DNA from: Clostridiaceae bacterium
GTDB lineage: Bacteria; Bacillota; Clostridia; Saccharofermentanales; Saccharofermentanaceae
Reading direction: 5' to 3'
Assembly: GCA_012729635.1 (NCBI GenBank)
Contig: JAAYCT010000030.1
Span: forward strand, 1 to 64,000
DNA: 64,000 nucleotides
The notes below the pieces were generated by a model. The model was not told the origin of the DNA. It worked only from the letters and a program-made list of their open reading frames with translations, and searched no databases. This document shows, piece by piece, positions 52,377 to 63,505 of the stretch (positions are counted from its first letter, which is position 1; every line of letters begins with the position of its first letter). Both the position numbers and the translations under genes were made by a program.

Positions 52377-54722
52377 GTGATTTGCAGAGAATGCGGACGG
52401 GAAATCAGTGAAGAAAGCGTTTTTTGTATGTTCTGCGGTACCGAGCAGGATTTTAATGAGCTCGGTCCGGAAGAAAACGATGCCATAAGTGATCGTATTC
52501 CGACAAGGCGAAGAGACGATCTGGCACCCGGACAAAAAGAATCGGAGCTTTTGACCTCTATCGGTAACGGAAAGAAAGGCCGGTTTTCGGATCCGCTGAC
52601 GATTTCATTGATTGCGATTTCTTCCGTGCTTCTGGTCTCCTTTCTGTTGTTGCTTTTTGGTCGTCCCATCTTGGAAAAAAGAAGGGGATCCGTTGAAGAG
52701 ACCGCCTCATCGCAAACGACAAAACCGTCGGTCGAGAGTACGGAAGTCCTTCCGGCTCGCCCGGTCATGCGATTCCTTGATTCTCAAATCCAGTTATCGG
52801 CCGGAGAGAGCTTCAACCTGCCGGATCTGGCCGAAGTATTTTCGGAAGCCTCGCTGATTTGGAAAAGTGAGCGGGCGGAAGATATTCAAGTAGATCAAAA
52901 CGGGCGGGTAACGGCGATCAATCCGGGGTCCGTCTCCGTCGTCCGGGTTATGGATTCGAACGGCATTTTTCTCCCGCAAACCATACGGGTTCTTTGTCTT
53001 TCCGAAGAAGCCGAAAAACTGATTGATGAAACGGAAAGGCTGAATGTTCAATCGGAAGAGCTTGCAGAGATCGATACCCGAACCGTCTCGTATTTCCCGG
53101 CGGCACGTAACCTGAATTATTTCTGGGATAAAACACTTTTTTACGCATTGGAGGATTTTCCCGAAGAAGAGGATGACGGACGGATTAACGCTTATCATGT
53201 CGAAAAGAGGAAACTTAAGAGCGCACAATCCGGCAACCCGATCGACTACGAAATCTACAGAAGCCCGGCATTGGGTATCGTCAATAAAATCACCTCCATC
53301 GAGTACCTTTCGGGGAATAAGGTTGAAATTTCGGAATATTATTATGAAAATGACGGGAAACTCAACTTTGTGTTTATCCATAAGGACACCTCGTATACTC
53401 CGAGCCGTCCGGCTGCCCCGAACATTTACGGAGATCGCTATTATTTCAGAGATGACGTGATGGTGAAATGGCGGACGGTCAACGGCGCGGACGGGGTTCA
53501 AGACATAGCAATCGGGGAAAGGGAGCGTCAGAACACCGCTTCACAGTACTCGGTCTCTCTGTACTCGGATCAGGACGATCAAACGATGAATCGGTTTGAT
53601 TCGCTGGAAAAAGAGATTTTAAACAAAGCCTACATCACATACGAAACGGTTCTGGCGGAGAAACGAACGATTCGAATTTCAGGCTGTGTTAAGGACGCAT
53701 CGGGAATGAGCGTCAGTGACGCAAAAATATCTTTGGTTTGTACGGATGAAAATAACGCGGAATTGTATCAGACGTTTTCGAATACGGACGGTATGTACCG
53801 AATCATCGTACCGCCCGGAACTCATGCTTATTCCCTGACTGTCGAAAAAAACGATTTTGCTCCGGTTACGGTACACGATATCGATATTATCGGTATAGAG
53901 GCGGATTCTTTTGTCGAGAGCGTAGTTTTGGTACCGATGAGCGAAGAAAGTTACACGATCGGTATATTGATTACCGATGCGGTTACGAAGGCCAATGTTA
54001 TTCTTGATGATGGGTTTTCGACCGAAATGCTGCGGATTGCGGGCGCCGAGATTCGATTCCGCGAAGGAATCGGGAACATAAAAGGGAGCGTTATTCAAAC
54101 GGTTCAGACGGATTTGAACGGCTTCGCGGAAGTCTCTCTTCCGCCCGGTGCGTATTCGGCGGAAGTGTCGGTAAACGGTTATGAGAGCACACTTTTTTCC
54201 GTATATGCCTATCCGGAGCCGAATCTGTTCCGGTTCAGCCTGTCTCCGGTGCTCGGAATAGCACAGATGCGTATCGTTCTTACATGGTCTGACTCCCCTG
54301 CGGATCTGGACGCTCATCTGTTTACCCCGTTTTCGGATCAAGACAGCGGACCGGACTCCCATATATGGTTCAGAAACCGTGCCGACGAGTACGGAAATCG
54401 ACTGGATGTGGATGCAACGGACGGTTACGGTCCCGAAACCGTGACCATCGGAAACATCGGTGAAGGGTCGTATTAATATTACGTGACGGATTTTTCGCAC
54501 TGCATTTCGGCGGAAACCGATTCCGAAGAAATGTCCCGATCGGACGCCTTGGTTCAGATCTACACCGAAGACGGACTGATGTATTCTTTTCCGGTCCCGG
54601 CAGGCATCGAAGGTGTCATCTGGGAGGTTTTTGAGATCAGGAACCGGACGATTATACCGATTCACCGATACTATTCCGGTATCAGCGATAAACCTTGGTG
54701 GAATACCGATAAACAGAATTGA
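52377..54722 (+). pseudogene. Zinc-ribbon, Ig-like, carboxypeptidase-regulatory protein broken by in-frame TAA
   Basis: The frame runs from GTG 52377 (GGAGG 10 nt upstream) to TAA 54474-54476 and then continues in the same frame to TGA 54720-54722. The N-terminal zinc ribbon CRECGREISEESVFCMFC is followed by one transmembrane helix (near 80-100). A BIG2-like domain (about 135-210), two carboxypeptidase-regulatory-like beta domains (about 430-510 and 550-625) and a C-terminal beta-sandwich with DLDAHLFTPFSDQD follow. The stop cuts this last domain: GEGSY, then YYVTDFSHC, SDALVQIYTEDG, GVIWEVFEIRNRTIIPIHRYY continue the fold for 82 codons. A single change to a sense codon would restore it. Either a recent nonsense mutation, or an assembly error. 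Confidence 0.8.
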
Positions 54723-54830
54723 GCGAAACAAGCTACGGATAACGGCGCAAAGACGATTCGCGAAATGACGACAATCAATACGATCGGCAGAACAGAGAAC
54801 AGAACCTCTATGGTTTTTTTCCAAGAATCG

Positions 54831-55688
54831 TCATCGGATGGGTTCGAGGTTTTTTACGGAAAAGTCAAGGATCGGCGAAGAGTGCGTCAGCGCACCGACG
54901 GAGATGAAATCGACTTTCAGTTCGGCCAGTTTCCGCAGTCTGCCCTGCGTGATGTTGCCCGACACCTCGGTCATTGCCCGACCGGCGATCATCCGGATAG
55001 CCTGTGCGATGGTATCGTCGCTCATATTGTCGAGCATAATGATATCCGCTCCGGCTTCGATCGCTTCGGCGACCATATCCAGAGTCTCGACCTCAACTTC
55101 AATCTTTCGTACAAACGGTGCATATTCACGAGCCATTCGAACCGCATCGGAAACCGATCCGGCAGCACCGATGTGGTTATCCTTAAGCAACACACCGTCC
55201 GACAGATTATAGCGGTGGTTACTGCCTCCGCCGACGCGAACCGCATACTTATCAAATATGCGCATGTTTGGGATTGTTTTTCGGGTGTCCAGCAGACGGG
55301 TTGAAAAACCGGCAAGCTCGTCGGCCATCGATCGTGTCTGCGTTGCGATTCCGCTCATTCGCTGAAGGAAATTCAGCGCGGTCCGCTCTCCGGAAAGGAT
55401 AATCCGTCCGTCTCCCGCGAGGATGCCGACCTTGTCACCGTTTCGGACGCGGTCACCGTCCTTGAAACGAGATGTGAATATCACTTTTTCATCCAGGAGC
55501 CGGAAGACCCTCTCAAAAACCGGAAGACCGCAAACCACACCGTCCTGTTTACAGATCAAATCGGCATGAACCGCGACCGGATCGGGCATGACTGCCTGTG
55601 TGGATATATCCTCGTGGGAGATATCCTCCCGCAGTGCCAGGCGGATGAGGTCATCCGCTATGATGGTCAGTATCGATCCATTGCTCAT
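54831..55688 (-). CDS. nadC: Nicotinate-nucleotide pyrophosphorylase
   Basis: 285 residues, the usual NadC length. It has ALNFLQRMSGIATQTRSM, DTRKTIPNMRIFDKYAVRVGGGSNHRYNLSDGVLLKDNHI (substrate loop) and EVEVETLDMVAEAIEAGADIIMLDNMS. It converts quinolinate and PRPP to nicotinate mononucleotide. It begins 38 nt inside the 3' end of nadB. ATG 55688 is chosen for length; the frame extends to 55763 within nadB. Last gene of the nadABC operon. Confidence 0.95.
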   Translation of the reverse strand: MSNGSILTIIADDLIRLALREDISHEDISTQAVMPDPVAVHADLICKQDGVVCGLPVFERVFRLLDEKVIFTSRFKDGDRVRNGDKVGILAGDGRIILSGERTALNFLQRMSGIATQTRSMADELAGFSTRLLDTRKTIPNMRIFDKYAVRVGGGSNHRYNLSDGVLLKDNHIGAAGSVSDAVRMAREYAPFVRKIEVEVETLDMVAEAIEAGADIIMLDNMSDDTIAQAIRMIAGRAMTEVSGNITQGRLRKLAELKVDFISVGALTHSSPILDFSVKNLEPIR

Positions 55689-56979
55689 AAAAATCTTTGT
55701 CCCTTCTTCTGATCTCATCCAAAACGATATTACGGAATTCCGAATCGAAAACACGGTTTTCATATAAGGAGAGATCGACCGTTGTTTCTTCTACCGGGGT
55801 GTACGGGATGCTTTGCGCAATTTCCGCCGCTGCCCGTTTTGCGAATACCAGACTTTCGAGAAGCGAATTACTGCCCAGACGGTTTTTGCCGTGTACGCCG
55901 GTACAACTGGTTTCGCCGATTGCGTATAATTTTTCCATGGAGGTTCGCCCCTTGAGATCCACCTCGATTCCGCCCATAAAGTAATGCTGAGCCGGTGTGA
56001 CCGGAATCGGCTCTTTGACGAGGTCGTAACCCTGCTTCAGGCAGTGTTTGTATATATTCGGGAAACGACTCCGGATTTTGTCCGGATCGAGATGGGTCAT
56101 GGAAAGGTAGACATATTCTTTTTCGTCCTTTTGCATCTGCTCTCGTATGGCCGCGGTTACGATATCCCGGGGCTGAAGCTCATCCGTGAAACGCTCCATA
56201 TTGGCGTTGAGAAGGTATGCTCCCTCCCCGCGGACCGCTTCGGAAATCAAGAATCGACGACCGGGCTTGGTGGAATACAGCGCGGTCGGGTGAATCTGGA
56301 TGTAATGCACATCTTTGAGCGCGATGCGATGGTTTGAGGCAATCGCCAAAGCATCCCCCGTAATGTGTGCGAAGGCGGTTGAGTGTTTGAAAAGTCCTCC
56401 GATTCCTCCGGTTGCAAGGACGACGACTTTTCCGTGGATTGCCTGAGGAACGCCGTCCCGATCCAGTACGACGATTCCGCGGCAAATGTTGTTGTCCGAG
56501 ATCAAATCGACCATGCGGGAGTGCTCGCTGATGGTTATATTCTTCTTTTTTCTGAGGCCGTTCAATAGCTTTGAGGTAATCTCCTTACCGGTGATGTCAT
56601 CATGATGAAGAATTCTGGATTGTGAGTGTCCGCCTTCCTTGGTTCGAGAGAGCTCTTCCCCCGCACGGTCGAAATTGACATGGTACGCAAGAAGCTCCTG
56701 AATAATAAGCGGAGACTGGCGAATCATCGTATCAACGGCCTTGCGGGAATTCTCATAATGACCTGCACGCAAGGTATCTTCAAAATAATCGTCGTAATCG
56801 TCCGCATCCTTCATTGCGGCAATTCCGCCCTGCGCAAGATAAGAGGCGCTGTTTTCGAGCGTATCCTTGGTAATCATTCGGACCGAGAGCGTATCCGGCA
56901 GGTTGAGCGCACAGAAAATACCCGCGGCACCGGTCCCGACGATGATGACATCCGTCTTATTCGAAATACTATCTTCCAT
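55651..56979 (-). CDS. nadB: L-aspartate oxidase
   Basis: 442 residues, slightly shorter than many NadB (about 500) because the C-terminal helical tail is reduced. The FAD site is VIIVGTGAAGIFCALNL. SASYLAQGGIAA, HDDITGKEI and RFTDELQPRDIVTAAI follow, with EVDLKGRTSMEKLYAIGETSCTGVHGKNRLGSNSLLESLVF (FAD/substrate site). It oxidises aspartate to iminoaspartate for quinolinate synthesis. It starts 3 nt after nadA ends. Confidence 0.95.
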   Translation of the reverse strand: MEDSISNKTDVIIVGTGAAGIFCALNLPDTLSVRMITKDTLENSASYLAQGGIAAMKDADDYDDYFEDTLRAGHYENSRKAVDTMIRQSPLIIQELLAYHVNFDRAGEELSRTKEGGHSQSRILHHDDITGKEITSKLLNGLRKKKNITISEHSRMVDLISDNNICRGIVVLDRDGVPQAIHGKVVVLATGGIGGLFKHSTAFAHITGDALAIASNHRIALKDVHYIQIHPTALYSTKPGRRFLISEAVRGEGAYLLNANMERFTDELQPRDIVTAAIREQMQKDEKEYVYLSMTHLDPDKIRSRFPNIYKHCLKQGYDLVKEPIPVTPAQHYFMGGIEVDLKGRTSMEKLYAIGETSCTGVHGKNRLGSNSLLESLVFAKRAAAEIAQSIPYTPVEETTVDLSLYENRVFDSEFRNIVLDEIRRRDKDFYEQWIDTDHHSG

Positions 56980-56982
56980 CTG

Positions 56983-57891
56983 TTATCCCGCCAATTCGTG
57001 CATCTTGAGGAGAGGAACCAGAGCTTGCTTTCGCAAATCCTCTCTCATTTCGATTTTTGTGCGCAGGTGGGTTAATGAATCAAGCAGGTTTTGAAGTGTC
57101 GTTTTCTTCATATCCGGACATATTGGCGTTGCGGAAGGGAAAAGGAATTTTTTAGAGGGATTGTCTTTTCGGAGTTGATGTCCGACGCCCTCTTCCGTGC
57201 AAATAATGAAGGTGTCGGATTTTGAGCCGGCTGCTTCGTAAATGATTCCGGAAGTGCTTCCGACAAAATCGGATACTTCAATCACTTCACGCGGGCATTC
57301 GGGGTGGGAAAGAACCTTTGCTCCGGGGTTCTCTCGAATCAGATCAAGGACAGAGGCCGCTGATATTTGATTGTGGGTCGGACAAAATCCGGACGGCAGT
57401 ATGAACGTTTTGTCCGGGAAAAAATCGGATAAATAGCCGCCGAGATTGCGATCCGGAACAAAAAGGATGTATCGCGCATCGATTTTCGAAATGATCATTT
57501 TTGCATTGGATGAGGTCACACAGACATCGGATGCCGCCTTGACCCGGGCCGTCGAATTTATATAACAGACGACCGACAAATCATCGTGCATCGCGCGGAT
57601 CCGGAGGATCTCGCTTTCGTCGATCATATGAGCCATCGGGCAACCCGCAGACGAATCCGGCATAAGAACCGTCTTGTCGGGGCTGAGGATTTTTGCGCTT
57701 TCCGCCATGAATCGAACGCCGCAAAAGGCGATAATCTTATTCGGGGCTTCCATCGCGACACGACTCAGATAATAGGAGTCTCCGACATAATCGGCGACAT
57801 CCTGAATGGCTCCGTCAACGTAGTAATGCGCCAGGATGACGGCATCCCTTTTCTGTTTCATGGCCCGGATTTGCTCAATCAGTTGTTCCAC
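56983..57891 (-). CDS. nadA: Quinolinate synthase
   Basis: 302 residues. It has AVILAHYYVDGAIQDVADYVGDSYYLSRVA, the first cluster Cys in FCGVRFMAESA, and the others in HPECPREV and CPDMKKT, giving the three Cys that hold the [4Fe-4S] cluster. It condenses iminoaspartate with dihydroxyacetone phosphate. GTG 57891 (CGGAG 9 nt upstream) is preferred: it gives the family length, while ATG 57933 has no ribosome site. First gene of the nadABC operon. Confidence 0.95.
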   Translation of the reverse strand: MEQLIEQIRAMKQKRDAVILAHYYVDGAIQDVADYVGDSYYLSRVAMEAPNKIIAFCGVRFMAESAKILSPDKTVLMPDSSAGCPMAHMIDESEILRIRAMHDDLSVVCYINSTARVKAASDVCVTSSNAKMIISKIDARYILFVPDRNLGGYLSDFFPDKTFILPSGFCPTHNQISAASVLDLIRENPGAKVLSHPECPREVIEVSDFVGSTSGIIYEAAGSKSDTFIICTEEGVGHQLRKDNPSKKFLFPSATPICPDMKKTTLQNLLDSLTHLRTKIEMREDLRKQALVPLLKMHELAG

Positions 57892-57934
57892 TGAGGAATT
57901 CTCCGTTTCAACGATGTAGAAGTATTCTAACATC

Positions 57935-57951
57935 TGTCATTACTAGTGACA
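57935..57951 (-). promoter_or_regulatory. Inverted repeat upstream of nadA
   Basis: TGTCA (57935-57939), 7 bp, TGACA (57947-57951), 44-60 bp before the chosen nadA start. It is a candidate operator for an NAD-biosynthesis repressor such as NiaR (inference). Confidence 0.4.
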
Positions 57952-57994
57952 AGAACACAAGGAATACGGGATGCCTCGAGTGAAGGAAGTGTGA

Positions 57995-58106
57995 TATAAT
58001 TATGAACAAGTTGTATTTTGAACAATAAACGTTTCGTTATCATGAAACAATGCATGTCCGAAACAGTGAGATGCATTGAATCGCTATGTTCGGACAGCGA
58101 TTTTTT
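57995..58106 (+). promoter_or_regulatory. Promoter and attenuator-like leader before diguanylate cyclase
   Basis: TATAAT (57995-58000) is the likely -10; the -35 is poor. In the leader, AATCGCT (58079-58085) pairs with AGCGATT (58096-58102) and runs into TTTT, a terminator form. The alternative pairing TGTCCGAAACA (58055-58065) with TGTTCGGACA (58087-58096) would disrupt it. No known riboswitch consensus was recognised. Confidence 0.45.
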
Positions 58107-58149
58107 GCGAAACGCTTCCGTACACATCGCTTGCGGGGGGCAAGGTAAA

Positions 58150-59085
58150 ATGGACAACTCAATCTTACATCCGCTGGATGCGGGAAAAATGTCGGACGGA
58201 GAGCTTTTTCGAGCGATGATGGATCATGTTCATGAGGGAATCTATTTTATCGACAGAAAGTTCAATGTTACATACTGGAATGATAGTGCCGAGCGTATCA
58301 CCGGAATTCCCGCATCGGAGATACTCGGTAAAATTTCTACGGAGAGTATTTTAAGACCGGTTGACGAAAACGGAGAGCGGTTGACATCCGACCGAACGGC
58401 GCTGAAAATGTCCATGCTTGACGGCAAGCAGAGAGAGCAGGAAGTGTATATTCGCCATCGGGACGGGCATCGTGTTCCGGTTCTTCTTCGTACCGTTCCC
58501 ATTAAGAAATTTACGAAAATCCTCGGAGTGATGGAAGTTTTCATTGATGTCAGCATCCGCCAGGAAATAAAAAACGAGGCCGAGCAGTACAAGGAGCTCG
58601 CTTTTACCGACAAACTTACGGGACTTTACAACCGCAGATATATCGAGGAGTTTATCAAGGCACGGATGGACGAATATCTGATTCGGGGGGTTCCCTTCTG
58701 CGTGATGTTTTTGGATATCGACCATTTCAAGCAATTCAACGACAACTACGGTCATGAGCTCGGTGACGAAGTGATCTGCATGGTCGGTAAAGCCTGCTCG
58801 CTGATGATTCGCTCCTCCGACCTTTTTGGCCGGTTCGGCGGAGAGGAATTTGTCGCCGTACTTCCGGGGACCAATGAACAGAACATGTATGTAATCGCGG
58901 ACGCGATGCGCAGTATCGTTGAAAATACCGGGATTTCATCCGAGGGTGAAAAGCTTAAGGTAACCATTTCGATCGGGGCCACGATGGTTCGGCCGGATGA
59001 CACGCCGGAAACGGTAATGAAGAGAGCGGATGAACTGTTGTATAAGAGCAAGGAAGACGGCAGAAATCTGGTTTCGACCGGATAA
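58150..59085 (+). CDS. PAS-GGDEF diguanylate cyclase
   Basis: 311 residues, soluble. A PAS domain (about 20-135) has IYFIDRKFNVTYWNDSAERITGIPASEILGK. The GGDEF domain (about 150-305) has FTDKLTGLYNRRYIEEF, DIDHFKQFNDNYGHELGDEVI and an intact RFGGEEFVAVLPG. It should make cyclic di-GMP in response to a PAS-sensed cue. ATG 58150 is chosen for GGGGGG and AAGG upstream; the frame extends to 58018 (TTG) through the attenuator-like leader without a ribosome site. Confidence 0.9.
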   Translation: MDNSILHPLDAGKMSDGELFRAMMDHVHEGIYFIDRKFNVTYWNDSAERITGIPASEILGKISTESILRPVDENGERLTSDRTALKMSMLDGKQREQEVYIRHRDGHRVPVLLRTVPIKKFTKILGVMEVFIDVSIRQEIKNEAEQYKELAFTDKLTGLYNRRYIEEFIKARMDEYLIRGVPFCVMFLDIDHFKQFNDNYGHELGDEVICMVGKACSLMIRSSDLFGRFGGEEFVAVLPGTNEQNMYVIADAMRSIVENTGISSEGEKLKVTISIGATMVRPDDTPETVMKRADELLYKSKEDGRNLVSTG

Positions 59086-59182
59086 TCCTTTTCGCAGACG
59101 ATAAGTGGTTGCCTCGGGGGTTCCATAATCCGGACTTTTTCTTCTAAGACGTGAGCAAAAGCCCTCCAAAAAGCAAACTTCA

Positions 59183-59210
59183 TTGATTTTCTGGGATTTC
59201 GTATTATAAT
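59183..59210 (+). promoter_or_regulatory. Promoter of histidine phosphatase gene
   Basis: TTGATT (59183-59188), 16 bp, TATAAT (59205-59210). The leader to the ATG is about 135 nt and holds no recognised riboswitch. Confidence 0.65.
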
Positions 59211-59352
59211 ATAAAGATAGGTTGACATCCCTTCGCGATCTGTTGCATTCCGTTTGACCGGTTTGCCGGGGGATTCTTGTAAGAAACGGAGGATTCGCCT
59301 GTACCTTGCGATTCTTCAAGTTACGCAATAAGCTTTTGAGAACGGGAGACAT

Positions 59353-59919
59353 ATGACCACCATCTATTTTGTACGGCATGCGGAGCCTGATTTGCGGCAA
59401 AAAGATGAACTTCAGCGTCCTTTGACTCCGAAAGGAAAAGAGGACAGTTTGCGTTTATCCGAGTTTTTCAGAAATGAACCGATCGATTATGTGTACTCCA
59501 GTCCGTATAAGCGGGCCATTGAGACAATCCAACCCCTTGCGGATCGAAATCGAAAAACAATATATCTCGAGAAGGATTTTCGCGAGCGAAAGATCGATGA
59601 CGAATGGATTGATGATTACGAGAATTTCATTGAACGACAATGGACGGACTTTCTTTATCGAAGAAGAAACGGGGAGTGTCTTCAAACCGTTCAGGACCGA
59701 AATATTGCGGCGACGAATATGTTGCTTTTAAAGCATATGAACAAAAGCATTGTTGTCGGAAGCCACGAGAATGCTTTGGGGACGGTAATCAAGTACTATA
59801 CGAAGGATTTCGGAATCAAGGAATTCATGAGGGTTCGAAATCTTCGCCCGTGGATCGTTCGCTTCACTTTTCGCGGGGTGGAGTGCGTAAATGTCGAGGA
59901 TTTCTGTCTGAATGTTTAA
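59353..59919 (+). CDS. Histidine phosphatase superfamily protein
   Basis: 188 residues. The catalytic RHAEPD motif (R-H-G/A) is at the N-terminus. Further motifs are PLTPKGKEDSLRLSEFF, YVYSSPYKRAIETIQPLA and VGSHENALGTVI with the second His. It resembles the phosphoglycerate mutase-like small phosphatases. A GGGAGACAT region precedes the ATG. Substrate unknown. Convergent with the glutamate dehydrogenase gene; a shared bidirectional terminator separates them. Confidence 0.9.
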   Translation: MTTIYFVRHAEPDLRQKDELQRPLTPKGKEDSLRLSEFFRNEPIDYVYSSPYKRAIETIQPLADRNRKTIYLEKDFRERKIDDEWIDDYENFIERQWTDFLYRRRNGECLQTVQDRNIAATNMLLLKHMNKSIVVGSHENALGTVIKYYTKDFGIKEFMRVRNLRPWIVRFTFRGVECVNVEDFCLNV

Positions 59920-59956
59920 CCCCGTCAACGGCGGACGAATATTGAATGTTGTATAA

Positions 59957-59992
59957 AAAAAGTCCCCCGCCTTTCCCGGCGGGGGACTTTTA
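59957..59992. terminator. Bidirectional intrinsic terminator
   Basis: AGTCCCCCGCC (59961-59971) pairs perfectly with GGCGGGGGACT (59978-59988), with A-tract before and TTTT after. It serves the phosphatase gene and the convergent glutamate dehydrogenase gene. Confidence 0.92.
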
Positions 59993-60010
59993 CTCCTGTA
60001 GGATGTCGGA

Positions 60011-61783
<1,773 letters not shown>

Positions 61784-62203
61784 ATGATCATCAGGACTAT
61801 GCTCGAGCAGGACTATGAGGAAGCTTATGAAATGTGGATGCGCGCGGGAAAATCCGGTGTTCGGGCGATTGAGGATTCGCGGGACGGGATTGTTCGTTTT
61901 TTGAAAAGAAATCCCGACACCAGTTTCATCGCGCAAATTGACGAAAGAATCGTCGGAGTTTTGATGTGCGGTCATGACGGCCGACGCGGATACATTTATC
62001 ATACGGCCATCCGGGACACCAGTCGTGCGAAAAGCATCGGAAGGGGATTGCTGGACGCGATGGAGTCCGCCATGAAAAAACTCGGGATTACAAAGGTCGG
62101 ACTTCTGGTCGATATCGAAAACGAGGAAGGTGCTCGGTTCTGGGAGCTTCTGGGCTGGACACGCAGAGAGGATTTGGTCTATTTTAACCGCGTGATTGAA
62201 TAA
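61784..62203 (+). CDS. GNAT acetyltransferase, paralogue of the 7572 gene
   Basis: 139 residues. It shares the layout of the gene at 7572-8015: DSRDGIVRFLKRNPDTSFIA, VGVLMCGHDGRRGYIYHTAI, the acetyl-CoA loop region SIGRGLLDAME, and a C-terminal FWELLGWTRREDLVYFNR. The loop here is SRAKSIGRG rather than QRRGIGGAL. GGAGGTG is 5 nt before ATG 61784. Substrate unknown. Confidence 0.88.
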   Translation: MIIRTMLEQDYEEAYEMWMRAGKSGVRAIEDSRDGIVRFLKRNPDTSFIAQIDERIVGVLMCGHDGRRGYIYHTAIRDTSRAKSIGRGLLDAMESAMKKLGITKVGLLVDIENEEGARFWELLGWTRREDLVYFNRVIE

Positions 62204-62243
62204 ATGATCGGATCGGCAAAGGATTCAGGAGAAAGAGGTTATT

Positions 62244-62588
62244 ATGAGTTTTTCGGAGAACAACGGGAAAGACCGACTCTATTTTAAGCCGGAGAAAAGC
62301 GGCGGTATCGTGCGAATTTCTTGCGCAAAGAACGGAAAATACCTGATTCGTGCGGTCCCGAATATTTCGGCTTTTCAAACGCTTTTTGAGGCGGGAAAAA
62401 GAACGCGGTCCGCACCGGACCCGAAAATCGGGGAGGATTGGATTCAACAAGGTCCGGAATCCTTTTATCTTGAGATCCTGATGACACTGCCGCGGGAAAA
62501 GGAGTGGAACGATGAAAAGTACTCCGAGAACCTGAATCGATTGCTCCGGGAGGTTCTTTCGGGAGAGAACTCCGATTTGTTATACTGA
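62244..62588 (+). CDS. Hypothetical protein
   Basis: 114 residues with no signal peptide or helix long enough for a membrane. It has RLYFKPEKSGGIVRISCAKNGKYLIRAVPN, then a charged region and a C-terminal helix (EKYSENLNRLLREVLS). No family recognised. GAGAAAGAGG precedes the ATG. It lies between the GNAT and the dehydratase genes, 17 bp before the latter's start region, so one transcript is likely. Confidence 0.6.
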   Translation: MSFSENNGKDRLYFKPEKSGGIVRISCAKNGKYLIRAVPNISAFQTLFEAGKRTRSAPDPKIGEDWIQQGPESFYLEILMTLPREKEWNDEKYSENLNRLLREVLSGENSDLLY

Positions 62589-62605
62589 TGGGCGGAGGTT
62601 CACTT

Positions 62606-63505
62606 ATGAAGCTGCAAGATCAAAAAGAATGGCTGGTTGATCGGGTTGCCCGGTTTACGGAATACTCCGCAAAACATCTTCCGGATGATGTCAGGGAGCG
62701 TCTGCGTGCTCTTCGCGCTTCCGAGACGACGGAGTTCGCGCGCATTATCTACGACGCCATGTTCGATAACATAGAGAAAGCGGATGAGCTGTCCCGGCCG
62801 GTTTGTCAGGACACGGGCATCATCCAGTTTTTTGCACGGGTCGGTACCCGGTTTCCTTTGATTGACCGTTTGGAAGAAATTTTGCGCGACGCGGTTCTTC
62901 TTGCAACGCGGCGCGCTCCCTTACGCCATAACGCCGTCGAGGTCTTCGACGAAAAAAACACCGGAAACAACGTCGGTTTTCGAATCCCCTGGATTGAGAC
63001 GGAGCTGATTCCCGAAAGTGACATTCTGGAATTGTGTGTGTATATGGCCGGCGGCGGGTGCAGTCTTCCGGGTATTGCGGAAGTGTTAATGCCGCTCGAG
63101 GGTTATGAGGGGGTGGTTCGGTTTGTATTTGATCGAATCACAACGTATGGAATCAATGCCTGTCCGCCGCTTCTTGTCGGTATCGGAATTGCCGGATCGG
63201 TTGAAGTGGCGGCCAAGCTCTCCAAAAAGGCGCTTCTTCGTCCGCTCGGATCGAGAAACGAAAATCCGACCGGAGCGGATCTGGAAAGACGGATCGAGGA
63301 AGGGCTCAATAAGATCGGAATCGGCCCCGGCGGACTGACGGGCAACATGTCGGTCATGGGCGTTCATATCGAGCAGGCGGCAAGACATCCGGCAACGCTG
63401 GCGGTCGGTTTATCGACCGGCTGTTGGGCGCACCGTCGGGCGTGGATCCGATTCCACGGCGATTTATCGTATGAAATGCTGTCGCACAAGGGGGCCGAAT
63501 TATGA
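62606..63505 (+). CDS. Class I fumarate hydratase / L-tartrate dehydratase, alpha subunit
   Basis: 299 residues. The two-subunit iron-sulfur hydro-lyase alpha chain is recognised by RPVCQDTGIIQFF (first cluster Cys), NTGNNVGFRIPW, YMAGGGCSLPG (second Cys) and GNMSVMGVHIEQAARHPATLAVGLSTGCWAHR (third Cys). The [4Fe-4S] cluster binds substrate. Fumarase and tartrate dehydratase alpha chains are too alike to separate here. CGGAGG is 7 nt before ATG 62606. The beta-subunit ATG overlaps its stop (ATGA). Confidence 0.92.
   Translation: MKLQDQKEWLVDRVARFTEYSAKHLPDDVRERLRALRASETTEFARIIYDAMFDNIEKADELSRPVCQDTGIIQFFARVGTRFPLIDRLEEILRDAVLLATRRAPLRHNAVEVFDEKNTGNNVGFRIPWIETELIPESDILELCVYMAGGGCSLPGIAEVLMPLEGYEGVVRFVFDRITTYGINACPPLLVGIGIAGSVEVAAKLSKKALLRPLGSRNENPTGADLERRIEEGLNKIGIGPGGLTGNMSVMGVHIEQAARHPATLAVGLSTGCWAHRRAWIRFHGDLSYEMLSHKGAEL

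Noticed and set aside
54474-54476. TAA as a recoded amino-acid codon
   Set aside because: Known recoding in bacteria uses TGA or TAG with special structures; none is seen here, so mutation or error is simpler.
58018-58149. Longer N-terminus of the PAS-GGDEF protein from TTG 58018
   Set aside because: No ribosome site, and the stretch holds the attenuator-like hairpins; ATG 58150 fits better.
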